Origin: Saprospira grandis | GTDB lineage: Bacteria > Bacteroidota > Bacteroidia > Chitinophagales > Saprospiraceae | DNA: 64,000 bases | Reading direction: 5' to 3' | Assembly (NCBI RefSeq): GCF_027594745.1 | Contig: NZ_CP110854.1 | Span: forward strand, 1,426,001-1,490,000 | Shown here: positions 50,952 to 61,107 of the stretch, piece by piece | Layout of the letters: each line of letters begins with the position of its first letter | Position numbering within the stretch: the first letter of the stretch is position 1 | Made by a program: the position numbers and the translations under genes | The notes under the pieces: generated by a model | Database searches by the model: none | What the model saw: the letters and a program-made list of their open reading frames with translations, nothing else | What the model was told of the DNA's origin: nothing

Positions 50952-52382
50952 CTAGTAGTGACACTTCTGACACTCAAGACCACCGATTTCTTCTACGGTT
51001 ACACCGCCTTCTTGAATCTCTTTGTGGTACTCTTCGTACTGCTTGTAGTAATCGGCCTGATAGTAGGCATTTTCGTCAAACTTCACCTTGGTCTGACGGT
51101 GACAGTTTACACACCATCCCATAGAAAGAGGAGCATGCTGTTTTACTACAGCCATTTCCTCTACCGCACCATGGCAATCCTGACACTCTACTTTACCCGC
51201 AGTTACGTGCTGAGAGTGATTGAAGTAAACATGATCGGGAAGGTTGTGAATACGAATCCAGCTTACCGGCTTAGTATTTACCAATTTGCTATCTTCTGAA
51301 GTCTCAATGAACTGAGGTACAGCAGCCAATTGCGCTTTGATGTCGCCTTCTGCCATGCCCTCATTAGAAGCTTTTAGCCATTTTTCATATACGGCCAAAC
51401 GGCTTTCTAAACTTACTGTATCGCTAAAGTAAGCGCCATACTGAGGAGTTTCGATAGAAATGGGGTTGAATCCAGTAGAAGCATAAATCTTCAAGATTTC
51501 TGCTGTTCCATGCTCTGGTCCTTTTTTCACTGCAGTGTGGCAGTTCATACAAGTGTTCATAGCAGGAATTACCGCATGCTTAGAGCGGCGAGCGCCATCG
51601 TGGCAGTACTGACAATCGATGCCATTTTTACCTGCATGCAAAGCATGAGAAAACTTAATAGGCTGCTCGGGCGCATAGTTTTGCTGACGGCCCAAGTTGA
51701 TCGCATTGTTTACCGTAGTATAGCCACCAAAAATCACCAAAGCAAAAATCAACAAACGAACAATTGTAGGATTGAGAACGATTTGCAAGAATGATTTGCT
51801 GGCCACAGGCTCTCCACCAGTTTTCTGGGCAGCCAAACGATTTAGGTTGTTGATGTAACGAGCCAAGAAGACTGTACTCAAAGCCAAAACAACGGCCAAG
51901 ATAATCAAGATGATCCCTGTACTAGAGTCTTCCTCTTTGGCAGGTCCTTCATTGCCTCCTTCGGCAACAGCCGTTACACAGGGAGGAGAATCACAACCAA
52001 ACTCATATTTGTTTTGGATGTAAACCAACATGTCTTGGATGTCGGCATCTGTCAAAGCAGGGAAAGGTGTCATCACTGACCCCCACTTTTTGTACAAATC
52101 AGCGGCATAGGCTTGAGAGGCTGCTGAATTATCGGCAATTAAGCCCTGAGAGTTCCGAATCCAAGCATAAAGCTCTTCTTGCGGAAATTCGGCCCAACGG
52201 GCCTCCACATCGCCTAGGGCAGGACCAGTCGCATTGTCCTTCATGTTGGCGTTGTGACAAGAGGCACAGTTCGCCAAGAATAATTCCTTACCATGCTTGG
52301 CATCTTGCGCCTGCGCCCCTAACGAAAGGGCCAAAAACAGGAACGCAAGGGAAAAGTAGCGTACTAAGTTTTGATATATCAT
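50952..52382 (-). CDS. actA: Alternative complex III subunit ActA, cytochrome c fused to multiheme domain
   Basis: From the ATG at 52382 the 476-residue product has a signal peptide (FLALSLGAQAQ), an N-terminal class I cytochrome c domain (CASCH at about 40, with a Met in SVMTPFPAL), two hydrophobic helices (about 155-178, 200-225), and a C-terminal multiheme domain with five more motifs: CQYCH, CMNCH, CQDCH, CVNCH, CQKCH. Six heme sites in all. It heads the act operon and has a consensus promoter. A start at 52412 would add ten residues before the signal and lies too close to the predicted transcription start. Confidence 0.9.
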   Translation of the reverse strand: MIYQNLVRYFSLAFLFLALSLGAQAQDAKHGKELFLANCASCHNANMKDNATGPALGDVEARWAEFPQEELYAWIRNSQGLIADNSAASQAYAADLYKKWGSVMTPFPALTDADIQDMLVYIQNKYEFGCDSPPCVTAVAEGGNEGPAKEEDSSTGIILIILAVVLALSTVFLARYINNLNRLAAQKTGGEPVASKSFLQIVLNPTIVRLLIFALVIFGGYTTVNNAINLGRQQNYAPEQPIKFSHALHAGKNGIDCQYCHDGARRSKHAVIPAMNTCMNCHTAVKKGPEHGTAEILKIYASTGFNPISIETPQYGAYFSDTVSLESRLAVYEKWLKASNEGMAEGDIKAQLAAVPQFIETSEDSKLVNTKPVSWIRIHNLPDHVYFNHSQHVTAGKVECQDCHGAVEEMAVVKQHAPLSMGWCVNCHRQTKVKFDENAYYQADYYKQYEEYHKEIQEGGVTVEEIGGLECQKCHY

Positions 52383-52426
52383 TTCTGTCAATTTTTTGTC
52401 AAAAAACCGCATTGTCGCTTTGTGCG

Positions 52427-52456
52427 CAAATTTACAATGTTGCTTAACATTTCCAA
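52427..52456 (-). promoter_or_regulatory. Bacteroidota promoter of the act operon
   Basis: Minus-strand TTG, 19 bp, TAAATTTG: an exact match to TTG-N19-TAnnTTTG. Transcription would begin near 52420, about 38 bp before the ATG of actA. Confidence 0.8.
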
Positions 52457-52952
52457 AATGTTTATAAAGAGTCCAAGTTATTTAGATTTGGTCTAAACTA
52501 GCCAAAGCATTAAGCTTTCTCTAACTGCCTAAACAGCTACTTTTTATGGGGCCTTCTGTCAGTTTTGCCCTATTTTCTTTAACAGACTTGCGGTTTTATT
52601 TTTTTAGAAAAGCAGCTAATTCAGCGCTCTTAAGGCTAAGTTTTGCCTCTTTTTCTATTTTTAGCTCCAGTTCTTGGCCCTAAAAAAAGCCAGAAGCCAG
52701 ATGCTAAAGCTATTTTTCTGCCCCTATACTATATATATAGCAGGGCTAAAAGAAAAGTCTTAAATTAATGCTGAGGGCTAGCTCCCTAAGCGGAACTAAT
52801 TTTAGGGCTGCAATTTCTTAAAAAAAGCTTAAGACTGCAAGAAAACAAGAGCGCTTTATGAACAATTAGAATTAGTCTAATGAACTCATTTGAAAAGAGC
52901 AGGCGGGTTCTTGTCAAATATGGCTAGTTTTGCGCTCTTCTTCCGTATTTTT
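52457..52952. other. AT-rich intergenic stretch without a gene
   Basis: No reading frame with coding character on either strand. It holds a short TA run (near 52730: ACTATATATATAGCAG) and T- and A-rich segments. No tRNA or recognised ncRNA was seen. It lies between the divergent act operon and the 53243 gene, so regulatory sites for both may be here. Confidence 0.6.
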
Positions 52953-53196
52953 GCCCAGCGCTGGCCTGGCCTAGCGATGTGCAGGGGGGGCCGAAGGCCA
53001 GACCGAGCTTTTGAGCAAAGCGAAAAAGCGAAGGGCCGAGCAGACCTGCGAGCCCCGAAACGTAGCGCCGCAAGGCGAAGCCGCAGCGGAGGCCCCAAAA
53101 CAGCAGCGAGCCCCGAAACGACAACAAGCCCTTTAGGGCGCAGTTCGACGACCGAAGGGAGTAACCGCCGCAAGGCGAAGCCGCAGCGGAGGCCCC
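52953..53196 (-). repeat. GC-rich dispersed element, copy 16 (two fused units)
   Basis: Minus strand: first GGGGCCTCCGCTGCGGCTTCG, then side module GTTACTCCCTTCGGTCGTCG with stem CGCCCTAAAGGGC, then a second GGGGCCTCC start with GGCGCTACGTTTCGGGGCTC, CTCGGCCCTTCG, hairpin CTTTTTCG...CAAAAG, GGTCTGGCCTTCGGCC and CACATCGCTAGGCC. Confidence 0.87.
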
Positions 53197-53242
53197 AAAA
53201 CCAACAAAAAATTATTCTTCATTATTATTTTAATAGCAACCC

Positions 53243-54990
53243 ATGAAAAAAACTATCCTTTTCTCTTTGTCTGCTTGGCTCAGTTGAGTTGGGCACAGAG
53301 CAGTGAGCTCCTGCAATATGTTAGTCAGGACGCTATGTATACCTTTGTTTTGCGCCCCCAAAACCTAAGCAATAAGGCCAATTGGAGCGAGGTGCAGGAA
53401 TATCCCGCTATCAAGGAGTTTTCTAGAGGCTTTGGCTCCGCTATGGGCGCCAATGAACCCGATTTCTTTAAAGACCTTTTTCAAAACCCCCAAAAGCTAG
53501 GCATCAACCTAGAGCAGAACAGCTACTTCCTCTTTAATAGTGATATCAATATGGACTATGGGACGGAGGTTAAGGCGCAACTAATTGCCCCCCTAGCCGA
53601 TGCCCAAAAGTTTGAGGCCGTCTGTAAGGCCCTTTTTAAGGAGGAAGAACTGAAAAACAAAAGCCAAAAAGATGGCTACAACTGGCTGCAAGTGCAGGGG
53701 TTTAGCTTGGCCTGGAACGCTAAGGTCTTGTTTATTTTTGCCTCTACTCCCGAAAATTTCTTTGCTCCCGAAAGCCAAGAGATGAACTACATGAAGCAGT
53801 TTGATATGTTTCAGCAGACAATCAATATGGATAGCCAAGAGAGCCTAAATAACCTCAAGGTATATAATGACTGGGAGGCAACGGTCCGCGATATGGGCGC
53901 TTGGCTCAATTATGAACGCTTTATGCGGCTGTATGCCCAAAGCGCCGAAGGCCTCAACCGAGAACTGGGTCGAGAAGCCGCTATGTTTATGCGAGAAATT
54001 ATGCCTCTTATGCTCAGTATGTATGGCGACCTTTATGCAGGAATGGACCTCTCTCTAGAAAAAGGGAAAATTGTAGCCGAATCTAAGTTTTATGGCAATC
54101 AGGATTATATTAACCTCTATAGCGATATTGCCAATAGTAAGGCCAATACGAAGGTGCTCAATTACCTCGATGGCCAAAATACCGTTTTCTATACCTATAC
54201 GCATTTTAGCCCCGAAGGTACTTATGAGGGCCTCAAGAAACTGGCCCAGAAAAAAGCTGGCCCCCAAAGCGATATCGTCGAGCGCCTGTTCAAGTTTATG
54301 GAAATCTTTATTGATGAAAAAGCCAGCTTCAATTTCCTAAAAGGCGACCTTTTTATTGCCTTTAATGGCCTGTCTATGCAGAAGTATGTCGATAAGGATT
54401 ATGTCTATAACGAAGAAAGTGACAATTATGAAATGGTAGAGCGGGAAGTAGAAGAACCTCTCCCCAATTTTGTAGTGGGCGCTTCTTATGGCAACAAAAA
54501 AGATATTCTCAACCTAATCGAGATTGTAGAGATTTTAGGCTTTGCCACAAAAATCAAAAGCAATAAGTACGAAATTAGCCTGCCCCAAAGCCCTAAGTTC
54601 TATTTGGTCCTAGATGGCAATCTGCTCCTCTTTGGTAGCGATAAAGATCGCCTCATCAATGGCAAGAAGTATAAGAAAATGGACAGCAAGCACAAGGCTT
54701 ACCTCAAAAATGATAATCAAACCATTTTCTTCTCTCCCGAAAATGCTATCGCTCTAGTCGATCGCGTCAATAGCCTCAAACCCAATACGTTTTCTGAACG
54801 CGAACTCAAGGAAATGAAACGCTTTGCCAAAGGCCTCAAAGATATGAGCGTACATACCTATAAGCCAAAAAATGCCCCTTATATTCTCCAAGAAATGACC
54901 TGGGAACTCGAAAACAAAGAGGAAAATGCCCTAAATACCTTCTTCCGCTTTGTTAATGAGCTCTATCTTTCTACTCAAAAAGGCATGTAA
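53243..54990 (+). CDS. Secreted protein of unknown function; signal peptide in a different frame
   Basis: The main frame (from a TTG at 53275, 571 residues) begins AQLSWAQSSELLQ, which looks like the end of a signal peptide and the mature start. The only suitable ATG, at 53243, encodes MKKTILFSLSAWLS and then stops. One extra T in GCTTGG near 53275 would join both frames into MKKTILFSLSALAQLSWAQ, a perfect signal peptide. This is either a frameshift mutation, a slippage site or a sequence error. The mature part is a periplasmic alpha/beta protein not assigned to a known family; DUF4836 is one possibility. The methyltransferase gene overlaps its stop. Confidence 0.75.
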
Positions 54991-55640
54991 TGAGTATTCG
55001 CTGGAAAATTGCACAGGCCGCCGAAATCCGCTGGTGGCAACGGTATTTGGCCAAAAAACAACCTACAGATTACCTAAATTGGAAACGGAACTATTGGAGC
55101 AATTTTCTCCAAGATCTCCAAACCGATTTTCCGCTGCATCTGCATGGCCCTATCCTAGACGCTGGGGCGGGCCCCGCAGGTATTTTTTGCCTGCTGCAAG
55201 AGGATGCTGCCATCACGGCTGTCGATCCACTTTTTAATCAGTATGCAAGCAAACTCCCCCATTTCCAAACAAATGATTATCCCAATACGGAATTCATTAA
55301 CCAAGCTTTGGAGGAGTTTGTACGGCCCAAGCAATTTTCTAGCATCTTTTGCCTCAATGCCATTAACCATGTGCAAAATTGGGAGCGCTGCCTGCAAAAT
55401 CTAATCGATTCTCTGGCCCCCGGCGGCCAATTGATTTTGTCTACGGATGTGCATCGCCACCCCTGGCTCTACCCTATTTTTAAGGCCCTGCCCGGCGATA
55501 TTCTTCACCCACAACAACATCAATTGCAGCATTATTTGCAGGCCCTTCAGGCCTTTTCGCCCAGCCGTTTAGAACATAAACGCCTAAAACGAGAAGCCAT
55601 TTTTGATTATGTGGTGTTCTTTTTTCAAAAAGATAACTAA
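54990..55640 (+). CDS. SAM-dependent methyltransferase, class I
   Basis: A 216-residue Rossmann methyltransferase. Motif I is LDAGAGPAGIF (about residues 55-65), with an acidic residue at the end of the second strand (ITAVDP), and motif IV is FCLNAINHVQNW. The substrate is unknown. Its ATG shares one base with the TAA of the preceding gene (TAATG), so translation is coupled. An intrinsic terminator follows. Confidence 0.85.
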   Translation: MSIRWKIAQAAEIRWWQRYLAKKQPTDYLNWKRNYWSNFLQDLQTDFPLHLHGPILDAGAGPAGIFCLLQEDAAITAVDPLFNQYASKLPHFQTNDYPNTEFINQALEEFVRPKQFSSIFCLNAINHVQNWERCLQNLIDSLAPGGQLILSTDVHRHPWLYPIFKALPGDILHPQQHQLQHYLQALQAFSPSRLEHKRLKREAIFDYVVFFFQKDN

Positions 55641-55647
55641 ATGATAA

Positions 55648-55683
55648 AAGCCTCAGCTAGTTTTTAGCTGGGGCTTCTTTTTT
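55648..55683 (+). terminator. Intrinsic terminator of the methyltransferase gene
   Basis: AAGCCTCAGCTA and TAGCTGGGGCTT pair across GTTTT, followed by a T-rich run that leads directly into the GGGGCC of dispersed copy 17. Confidence 0.82.
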
Positions 55684-56046
55684 GGGGCCTCCCGCCTGCG
55701 GCGGGCGCTACGTTCCGCAGCTCGCTATTCGCTCGGCCCTGCGGCGGCTTTGCCGCCTTGGTCTGGCGCTGCGCGCCACTGCTGCACATCGCTAGGCCGC
55801 TCATCCTGCGGCCCTGCTTTTGGCGCTCGGCTTCGGCCCAGCCTTGCACATCGGTTACTCCCTTCGGTCGTCGAACTGCACCCTAAAGGGCTTGTTGTGG
55901 CCGCTCATCCTGCGGCCCTGCTTTTGGCGCTCGGCTTCGGCCCAGCCTTGCACATCGGTTACTCCCTTCGGTCGTCGAACTGCCCCCTAAAGGGCTTGTT
56001 GTGGCCGCTCATCCTGCAGCCCTGCTTTTGGCATTCGGCTTCGGCC
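55684..56046 (+). repeat. GC-rich dispersed element, copy 17, with 104-bp tandem amplification
   Basis: A full element (hairpins CCCGCCTGCGGCGGG, GGCGGCTTTGCCGCC, TGGCGCTGCGCGCCA) is followed from 55795 by 2.4 tandem copies of a 104-bp unit. Each unit has TCATCCTGCGGCCCTGC, GGCGCTCGGCTTCGGCC, GTTACTCCCTTCGGTCGTCG and a stem CCCTAAAGGGC. The array ends at the stop codon of the TamB-like gene. Confidence 0.9.
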
Positions 56047-59000
56047 CTATGATGGGCCCAGCATTCTATCTTCTTGCGCTTTCTTTTTCTTGGCTTTCTT
56101 GGCTTTTCGGGCCGCCGTTTTTTTCTGAATGTTGCTCTTGATTTCCTGAAATAGTTGCTCAAAGGAATCAAATTCTCGGTTGTAGGATAGGCCCACTCCC
56201 GTACGCACTCTTGGACCAAAAAGGCTGGTTTCGCTGCGGTTGTATACCCGCACTTTGAGGTTGCCCGACTTACTGACCGAGTACTCCACCATAAAGTCGC
56301 CTCCAATGTAGTTGCTGTTCGAGCCATTTAGGTTTTGCTCATTGTTAAAGTCTACATTGGTCCCAATGCTCACCCGCAACTTGTCCTTAAAGTAGTATTG
56401 GTCCAGTTGCACATTAAGCTGAGAACCCGCCGTGCTGTTATTATCCAATTGGTTTTCCTGCAAACGATAATCAAAGTCAAAGTCTACACTAGAAATGACA
56501 TCTACATCTTCTACCACCTCCGATAACAAGCTGTTGATCTGCCGCGAAAACTGCTGCGTGACCAATTCACTCAAGGTATTAAAGCTAGAGGCCGCCAAAT
56601 TCACATTGGCCCCAGAGTTTTCCTCTGGCAAAAACTGATTGAGGGCAATCAACCCAAAGACCTGACGATTCAATTTGTTTTCATCTTGCTGAATCGCCCG
56701 CAAGGCTAGCTTGGCCAAGGTACCCACTCGCCCCTCTACCGTTTCATTGAGCTCTAAACCAAATTTAATATCGGGCTTCATCAAAGAGCCGGTCATGTAC
56801 ATGTTCACCTGCACATCTACAGGCTTGTTGGCCGCCGAGCGAATGGTCGCATTTTGCAATTCTTCCTGATAAGATAGTAGAAGGTTGTACAACCTAGATG
56901 ATTGCTTATACTTGGCCTTCATGTTAATGTCCGCATTATAAGGATCTCCCGACCAGCGTATGGTCCCGCCTTTTTCTACCTCAAATTTTTTATTGATGAG
57001 GTTCCGGTAGGTAAATAAATAGTCTCCAGCAGTAATCGTATACAAGCCCCGCAGGTCCAATTCCCCCGTTCGACTATAACGGATCTGAAGGTCGCCCTCT
57101 CCCCTACCCTCAATAATATCTCCCGCCTTTTCATCAATGATGATGCGGGCTATGCCATCAGGCGTAGCATGTATGTCCATCTCAATATCTATTCCCCCAC
57201 TACTGCTTACAGCCTTTTCTTCCTGCTCTTCCAATGAATCGGGATTAGCCTGCGCTTTCTTGTCCACAAAGGTCAAAAAGTCTACCGCCTGCGTGATTTC
57301 TACCGGGTCCATCAAAGGCAAAAAGAGTTTACTCTTTTCATTGTTTCGGCCCTTGTTGGTGGCCGCTTCTACTTTTAGACTCATATTGGTAAATAAGCCC
57401 GAGAAACTAGCGATCCCCGTTCCATAGACCTTTCCATAAAAGGGCATATCACTGCCTGGCCCTGTATTCAAACTGAGGTTGTTGTCAAAGACAATGTCCA
57501 TGTCTATCCCCCATTTATTGAGCTTTTGATGCGTAATGCCTCCACCCAAATAACCGGTATTCCCCTCTTGGTCAATAATAGGGACCCCACCCGAAATATA
57601 ATAGACCGCCGCCTCGCTGATCCGTATGGGCAAACAGCTGGCACAGTCGGCATCTCGGCCCAATATCTTTAATCTAGGCGCAAAGTATAGGCCTTTATTC
57701 CCCAATAAGAGCCGCCCCTTGGGCATGCGATAGCGGCTGTTCAAGAAGATGACAGAGGTGGCCAAATCTTCTATATCGGCCACTCCAGATAGAGTCAAAT
57801 CACCTTTCTCCTGCTTAATTGTCCCCCGCGCAGAGGCCAAGCCCGTTGTATTTTCTACAATACCCGCCATGAAATACTCTAAGATCCGCCCCTTGGCGTT
57901 TTTAAGGGCAAAATTTACTTCTAGGTCATTTTTCTTCTCCTCATCTTCTGTCGCAAAGGCTGGCAAAAAACTAAAGTCCGCATTGATGCTGTCTACCAAA
58001 GGCCCTGCATGCTCTAAATAACCTGTCAATGGACTTTTTAGGTTATCCGACCCTATCCTCAGATGCAGGTTTTCCCAATTGTCTCCATTGACATGAAATT
58101 TCCGAAAGTCAAAATCAGCCAATAAGCCCTCTTGCTTAAAGACATCTTTGATTCTGATTTCTGCATCCAGCTCCCCCGCCAAATCAAAGAGATTGATGCG
58201 GACCAAATCATATAGCCAAGCTACATCTATATGGGCCAAATTGGCCTTTAGGCCCTTGTTGCCATAGCTTTCTACCGCCAATCGTTGATAAGCAGCACTA
58301 TCTTGCAGTACTAAATTGGATACATCTAAGGTCTGCTGCCCAAAGTCAAAGCGAATGTAGTTGCTGCCATCTACCTGCCAGCTTTTGTCCAATAAGGTCA
58401 AACCCGAGTTATTCAAACTCGATTGCAAGGCTTTTTCCTCAAAGGTCAAACGACCGTTTAACTCTACATCAGATGCCAATTTGGCCACCTCTCTTAGTTG
58501 AATGTTATAGTCTATCGTATCCCCCTTCCCTCGCAAACGAACCTTGGGCGTGGGCAACTTAGCCGTATCATTGAGCTGCATGTATTGCAAGCCTGTCTGA
58601 ATCTCAAAGCTGCTGTCTCGCCCCCGAGCAAATAAGCTGTTTTCCTGCATCTCAAAACCAGCCCAACGAAAACGCCCCAATTCTCCATTTAGATAAAAAG
58701 AATCAGCCGGACTATCATAGTCCAATTGCAAACTTAAACCTTCTAAAGCCTCTAGGTTTGGATGCAATAGCTGTAGGAGGTGGTTGCTGTCATTGACCCA
58801 TACGCTTAAATGCACTTCCTGATCGGGCAAGCTGAACAGACTGCTGTCTACTGTCATGCTGTCTCTTAGTTCTTGCAGGGCCAAGGAGTCTTTGGCCTTT
58901 GCCAAATTGAAGTTGCGCAGATAGTTGGGGTAGTTGTTTTGCACAAAGGCATAAAGAGACTTAGGCAGATTGACCTCATCATAGTTGCCTAAGAGATCGA

Positions 59001-61107
59001 CTTGCCCAAAGTTGCTTCTAAACCGTAGGTATCTACTGCTGTCTATTTTTTCTTGGCCCAAACTATCTTGGCCCAGCAGCAGGCTATCGCCTGCTTGCAG
59101 CTTGATTTCTGGCAAATAGTATTGCCCCCAGCTTCTATCTATACCAATGTCTTCCAGACTAATGTCCCCAGAGAAGTTGTCTAGTTTATTCCCCTCTGTC
59201 TGTATCTTAATCCGCTCTATGCCCAAACGAAAGGTGTCCTTGAGCAATTTGGTTTTGTAAAAGTCAATGAGCTGAATCTGCCCAAAGAGTTCAATTTTAG
59301 GCAAACTGTCTTTCAAATTAGCCGAGCAATAGAGGTCCAAATCAAAGTTGGGATCCTGAGAAGCCAAAAGTCCCGCAAAAGCATAGGGCTCTAGCATCCC
59401 CTCTAAACGGATGGTGTCATAGGGATAGTTTTTATAAACCATCCGATTGATATTGGCCTTATTGATTTTAGCGTCCATGCTGTTCAAGCTGGTCCCACTC
59501 CCCTTTAGGTTAAAATCAGCATCCAAGGAGCTGAGCTCCTCAAGATTGATGAGCTGGCCCAAATTGAAGTTCTTAAACTGTAGTTCGCCATCATAGCTCG
59601 CCCGCTCCAAACCTGCAGACAAGTCCATTTTTAGGGCCGCATTGAGCTGCCCTAAGCTACTCATGAGCTGCCCATTGGCCACAAAGGCCCCATTAAAGTT
59701 TCCTTCATAACTTCCCTGAAAACTCATGGCCGCTAAGGCCTGCATTTGCTTAGGCAAGGATAAAAAACTGAATATAGAGAAGATGTCATCGGTATGGGTT
59801 TGCAAATCAGCCGGCTCCATCCGCATGTATTGCTCAAAGGGCTTAAATTCTAGTTGGCCCTCAAAATGGGTTTGCTCTATATCTAAGTTGGCATTGCGCA
59901 CAAAGAAGTGCTCTACTGGCCCCTCAAAATCAAAATCTCCCCTGATCCAACGCCCTTTGTTTTGCTCAAATAATGGGATCTTATATAAGGTAGGCGCAAA
60001 GGTCATGACATCCCGAAACAAAACTACGGCATTCCGCCCCTTGGCCCGCATATCTACCTGATGCACAAAGTCATAAAAGGCAGGAAATTCTGGGTAATGG
60101 AAGATTAACTCATGCCCCAATACCGAATTCGGGGTCTGTAGTTTAAAGTTTTTTAGATGCGAGCCCGTCGGACAAACCATCAGCTCCCCCCGCAAACTAT
60201 CTAGCTGAAAGCCTCGGGCTTCTTTGGCCGATAATTGCAAGACCTGCGCCTGCAAACTGTCATTGCGCAAACTCAAATCATCTAAAAAGAAGTTGGCCGG
60301 ATCAATCTGCAAATCAGAAAAGTCTAAGGGCAGCTCTGGCCGAGCCCCAAGCCGCTCATTCAATAAGCTAAACTCAAAATGATTGAACCGCAGCTTGTCC
60401 GCATATACGGTCCATTTGGGCTGCACATAGGTAGAGCTGTCATTGGGATTGGGATCTGCTGGCATGGGGCTGCCCTCAAAAATCCGTATGGCCACTTTGG
60501 CCGAATCCAGAAAAAGAGAATCGCAATCTACTAGCTGAGTAATCAAATCACTGTTCTGGGCATACAAGCGCCCATTAGGCGCAAATACCTTGACCGAACT
60601 GCCCGCTATCTCATCCAACATATGAAAGTCTATGCTGTCTAACTGAACTTTCCGAATATCTAGGGCAATAGGCGGCTTGCGCTTTTTCTTTTTCTTCTTT
60701 TTGTTGCCCGCCAAATAATAGAGGATAAATTGCAAATTATATTGCCGCTCCCCTTTGGGCCGATGATAGTAAAATTGCCCCTTGGCCAAATGCACTTCCT
60801 CCACAATCAATCGCCGACGCACCAAGGCCGAAAGATCCAAATAAGCATCCAAACGACGCGCAAACAAAAGAGTGTCGCCATGCTGGTCCTCTACATAAAA
60901 ATCCTCAAAGTGCGCCTCATTAAATAGCTGTATGTCTACGGTCCCAATCTCTACCCGACAATCCAATTCCTCCGATAGGTAATCCGCCATCCAATCGGCC
61001 AAAGCATTTTGTACCGCCGGAATCTTAAATAACATCCAAAGCAAAAATACTAAGATGACGGTCCCATTCACTAGACGACTGCCTAGTGTCCACAGCTTTC
61101 TCAGCAA
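56047..61107 (-). CDS. tamB: TamB-like translocation/assembly protein (AsmA superfamily)
   Basis: A 1686-residue protein with one N-terminal helix (about 13-30), a long stretch of beta repeats typical of AsmA/TamB proteins (many ...LDLSAL..., DFNLKGSGTSLNSMDAKI), and the conserved C-terminal DUF490 region (about 1230-1640; GEGDLQIRYSRTGELDLRGLYTITAGDYLF, FGLELNE, QINSLLSEV). It should bridge the envelope and move lipids or assist outer membrane proteins. The best start is a TTG at 61107; no ATG or GTG is in frame upstream. The tail is very Lys/Arg-rich. Confidence 0.88.
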   Translation of the reverse strand: MLRKLWTLGSRLVNGTVILVFLLWMLFKIPAVQNALADWMADYLSEELDCRVEIGTVDIQLFNEAHFEDFYVEDQHGDTLLFARRLDAYLDLSALVRRRLIVEEVHLAKGQFYYHRPKGERQYNLQFILYYLAGNKKKKKKKRKPPIALDIRKVQLDSIDFHMLDEIAGSSVKVFAPNGRLYAQNSDLITQLVDCDSLFLDSAKVAIRIFEGSPMPADPNPNDSSTYVQPKWTVYADKLRFNHFEFSLLNERLGARPELPLDFSDLQIDPANFFLDDLSLRNDSLQAQVLQLSAKEARGFQLDSLRGELMVCPTGSHLKNFKLQTPNSVLGHELIFHYPEFPAFYDFVHQVDMRAKGRNAVVLFRDVMTFAPTLYKIPLFEQNKGRWIRGDFDFEGPVEHFFVRNANLDIEQTHFEGQLEFKPFEQYMRMEPADLQTHTDDIFSIFSFLSLPKQMQALAAMSFQGSYEGNFNGAFVANGQLMSSLGQLNAALKMDLSAGLERASYDGELQFKNFNLGQLINLEELSSLDADFNLKGSGTSLNSMDAKINKANINRMVYKNYPYDTIRLEGMLEPYAFAGLLASQDPNFDLDLYCSANLKDSLPKIELFGQIQLIDFYKTKLLKDTFRLGIERIKIQTEGNKLDNFSGDISLEDIGIDRSWGQYYLPEIKLQAGDSLLLGQDSLGQEKIDSSRYLRFRSNFGQVDLLGNYDEVNLPKSLYAFVQNNYPNYLRNFNLAKAKDSLALQELRDSMTVDSSLFSLPDQEVHLSVWVNDSNHLLQLLHPNLEALEGLSLQLDYDSPADSFYLNGELGRFRWAGFEMQENSLFARGRDSSFEIQTGLQYMQLNDTAKLPTPKVRLRGKGDTIDYNIQLREVAKLASDVELNGRLTFEEKALQSSLNNSGLTLLDKSWQVDGSNYIRFDFGQQTLDVSNLVLQDSAAYQRLAVESYGNKGLKANLAHIDVAWLYDLVRINLFDLAGELDAEIRIKDVFKQEGLLADFDFRKFHVNGDNWENLHLRIGSDNLKSPLTGYLEHAGPLVDSINADFSFLPAFATEDEEKKNDLEVNFALKNAKGRILEYFMAGIVENTTGLASARGTIKQEKGDLTLSGVADIEDLATSVIFLNSRYRMPKGRLLLGNKGLYFAPRLKILGRDADCASCLPIRISEAAVYYISGGVPIIDQEGNTGYLGGGITHQKLNKWGIDMDIVFDNNLSLNTGPGSDMPFYGKVYGTGIASFSGLFTNMSLKVEAATNKGRNNEKSKLFLPLMDPVEITQAVDFLTFVDKKAQANPDSLEEQEEKAVSSSGGIDIEMDIHATPDGIARIIIDEKAGDIIEGRGEGDLQIRYSRTGELDLRGLYTITAGDYLFTYRNLINKKFEVEKGGTIRWSGDPYNADINMKAKYKQSSRLYNLLLSYQEELQNATIRSAANKPVDVQVNMYMTGSLMKPDIKFGLELNETVEGRVGTLAKLALRAIQQDENKLNRQVFGLIALNQFLPEENSGANVNLAASSFNTLSELVTQQFSRQINSLLSEVVEDVDVISSVDFDFDYRLQENQLDNNSTAGSQLNVQLDQYYFKDKLRVSIGTNVDFNNEQNLNGSNSNYIGGDFMVEYSVSKSGNLKVRVYNRSETSLFGPRVRTGVGLSYNREFDSFEQLFQEIKSNIQKKTAARKAKKAKKKKAQEDRMLGPS

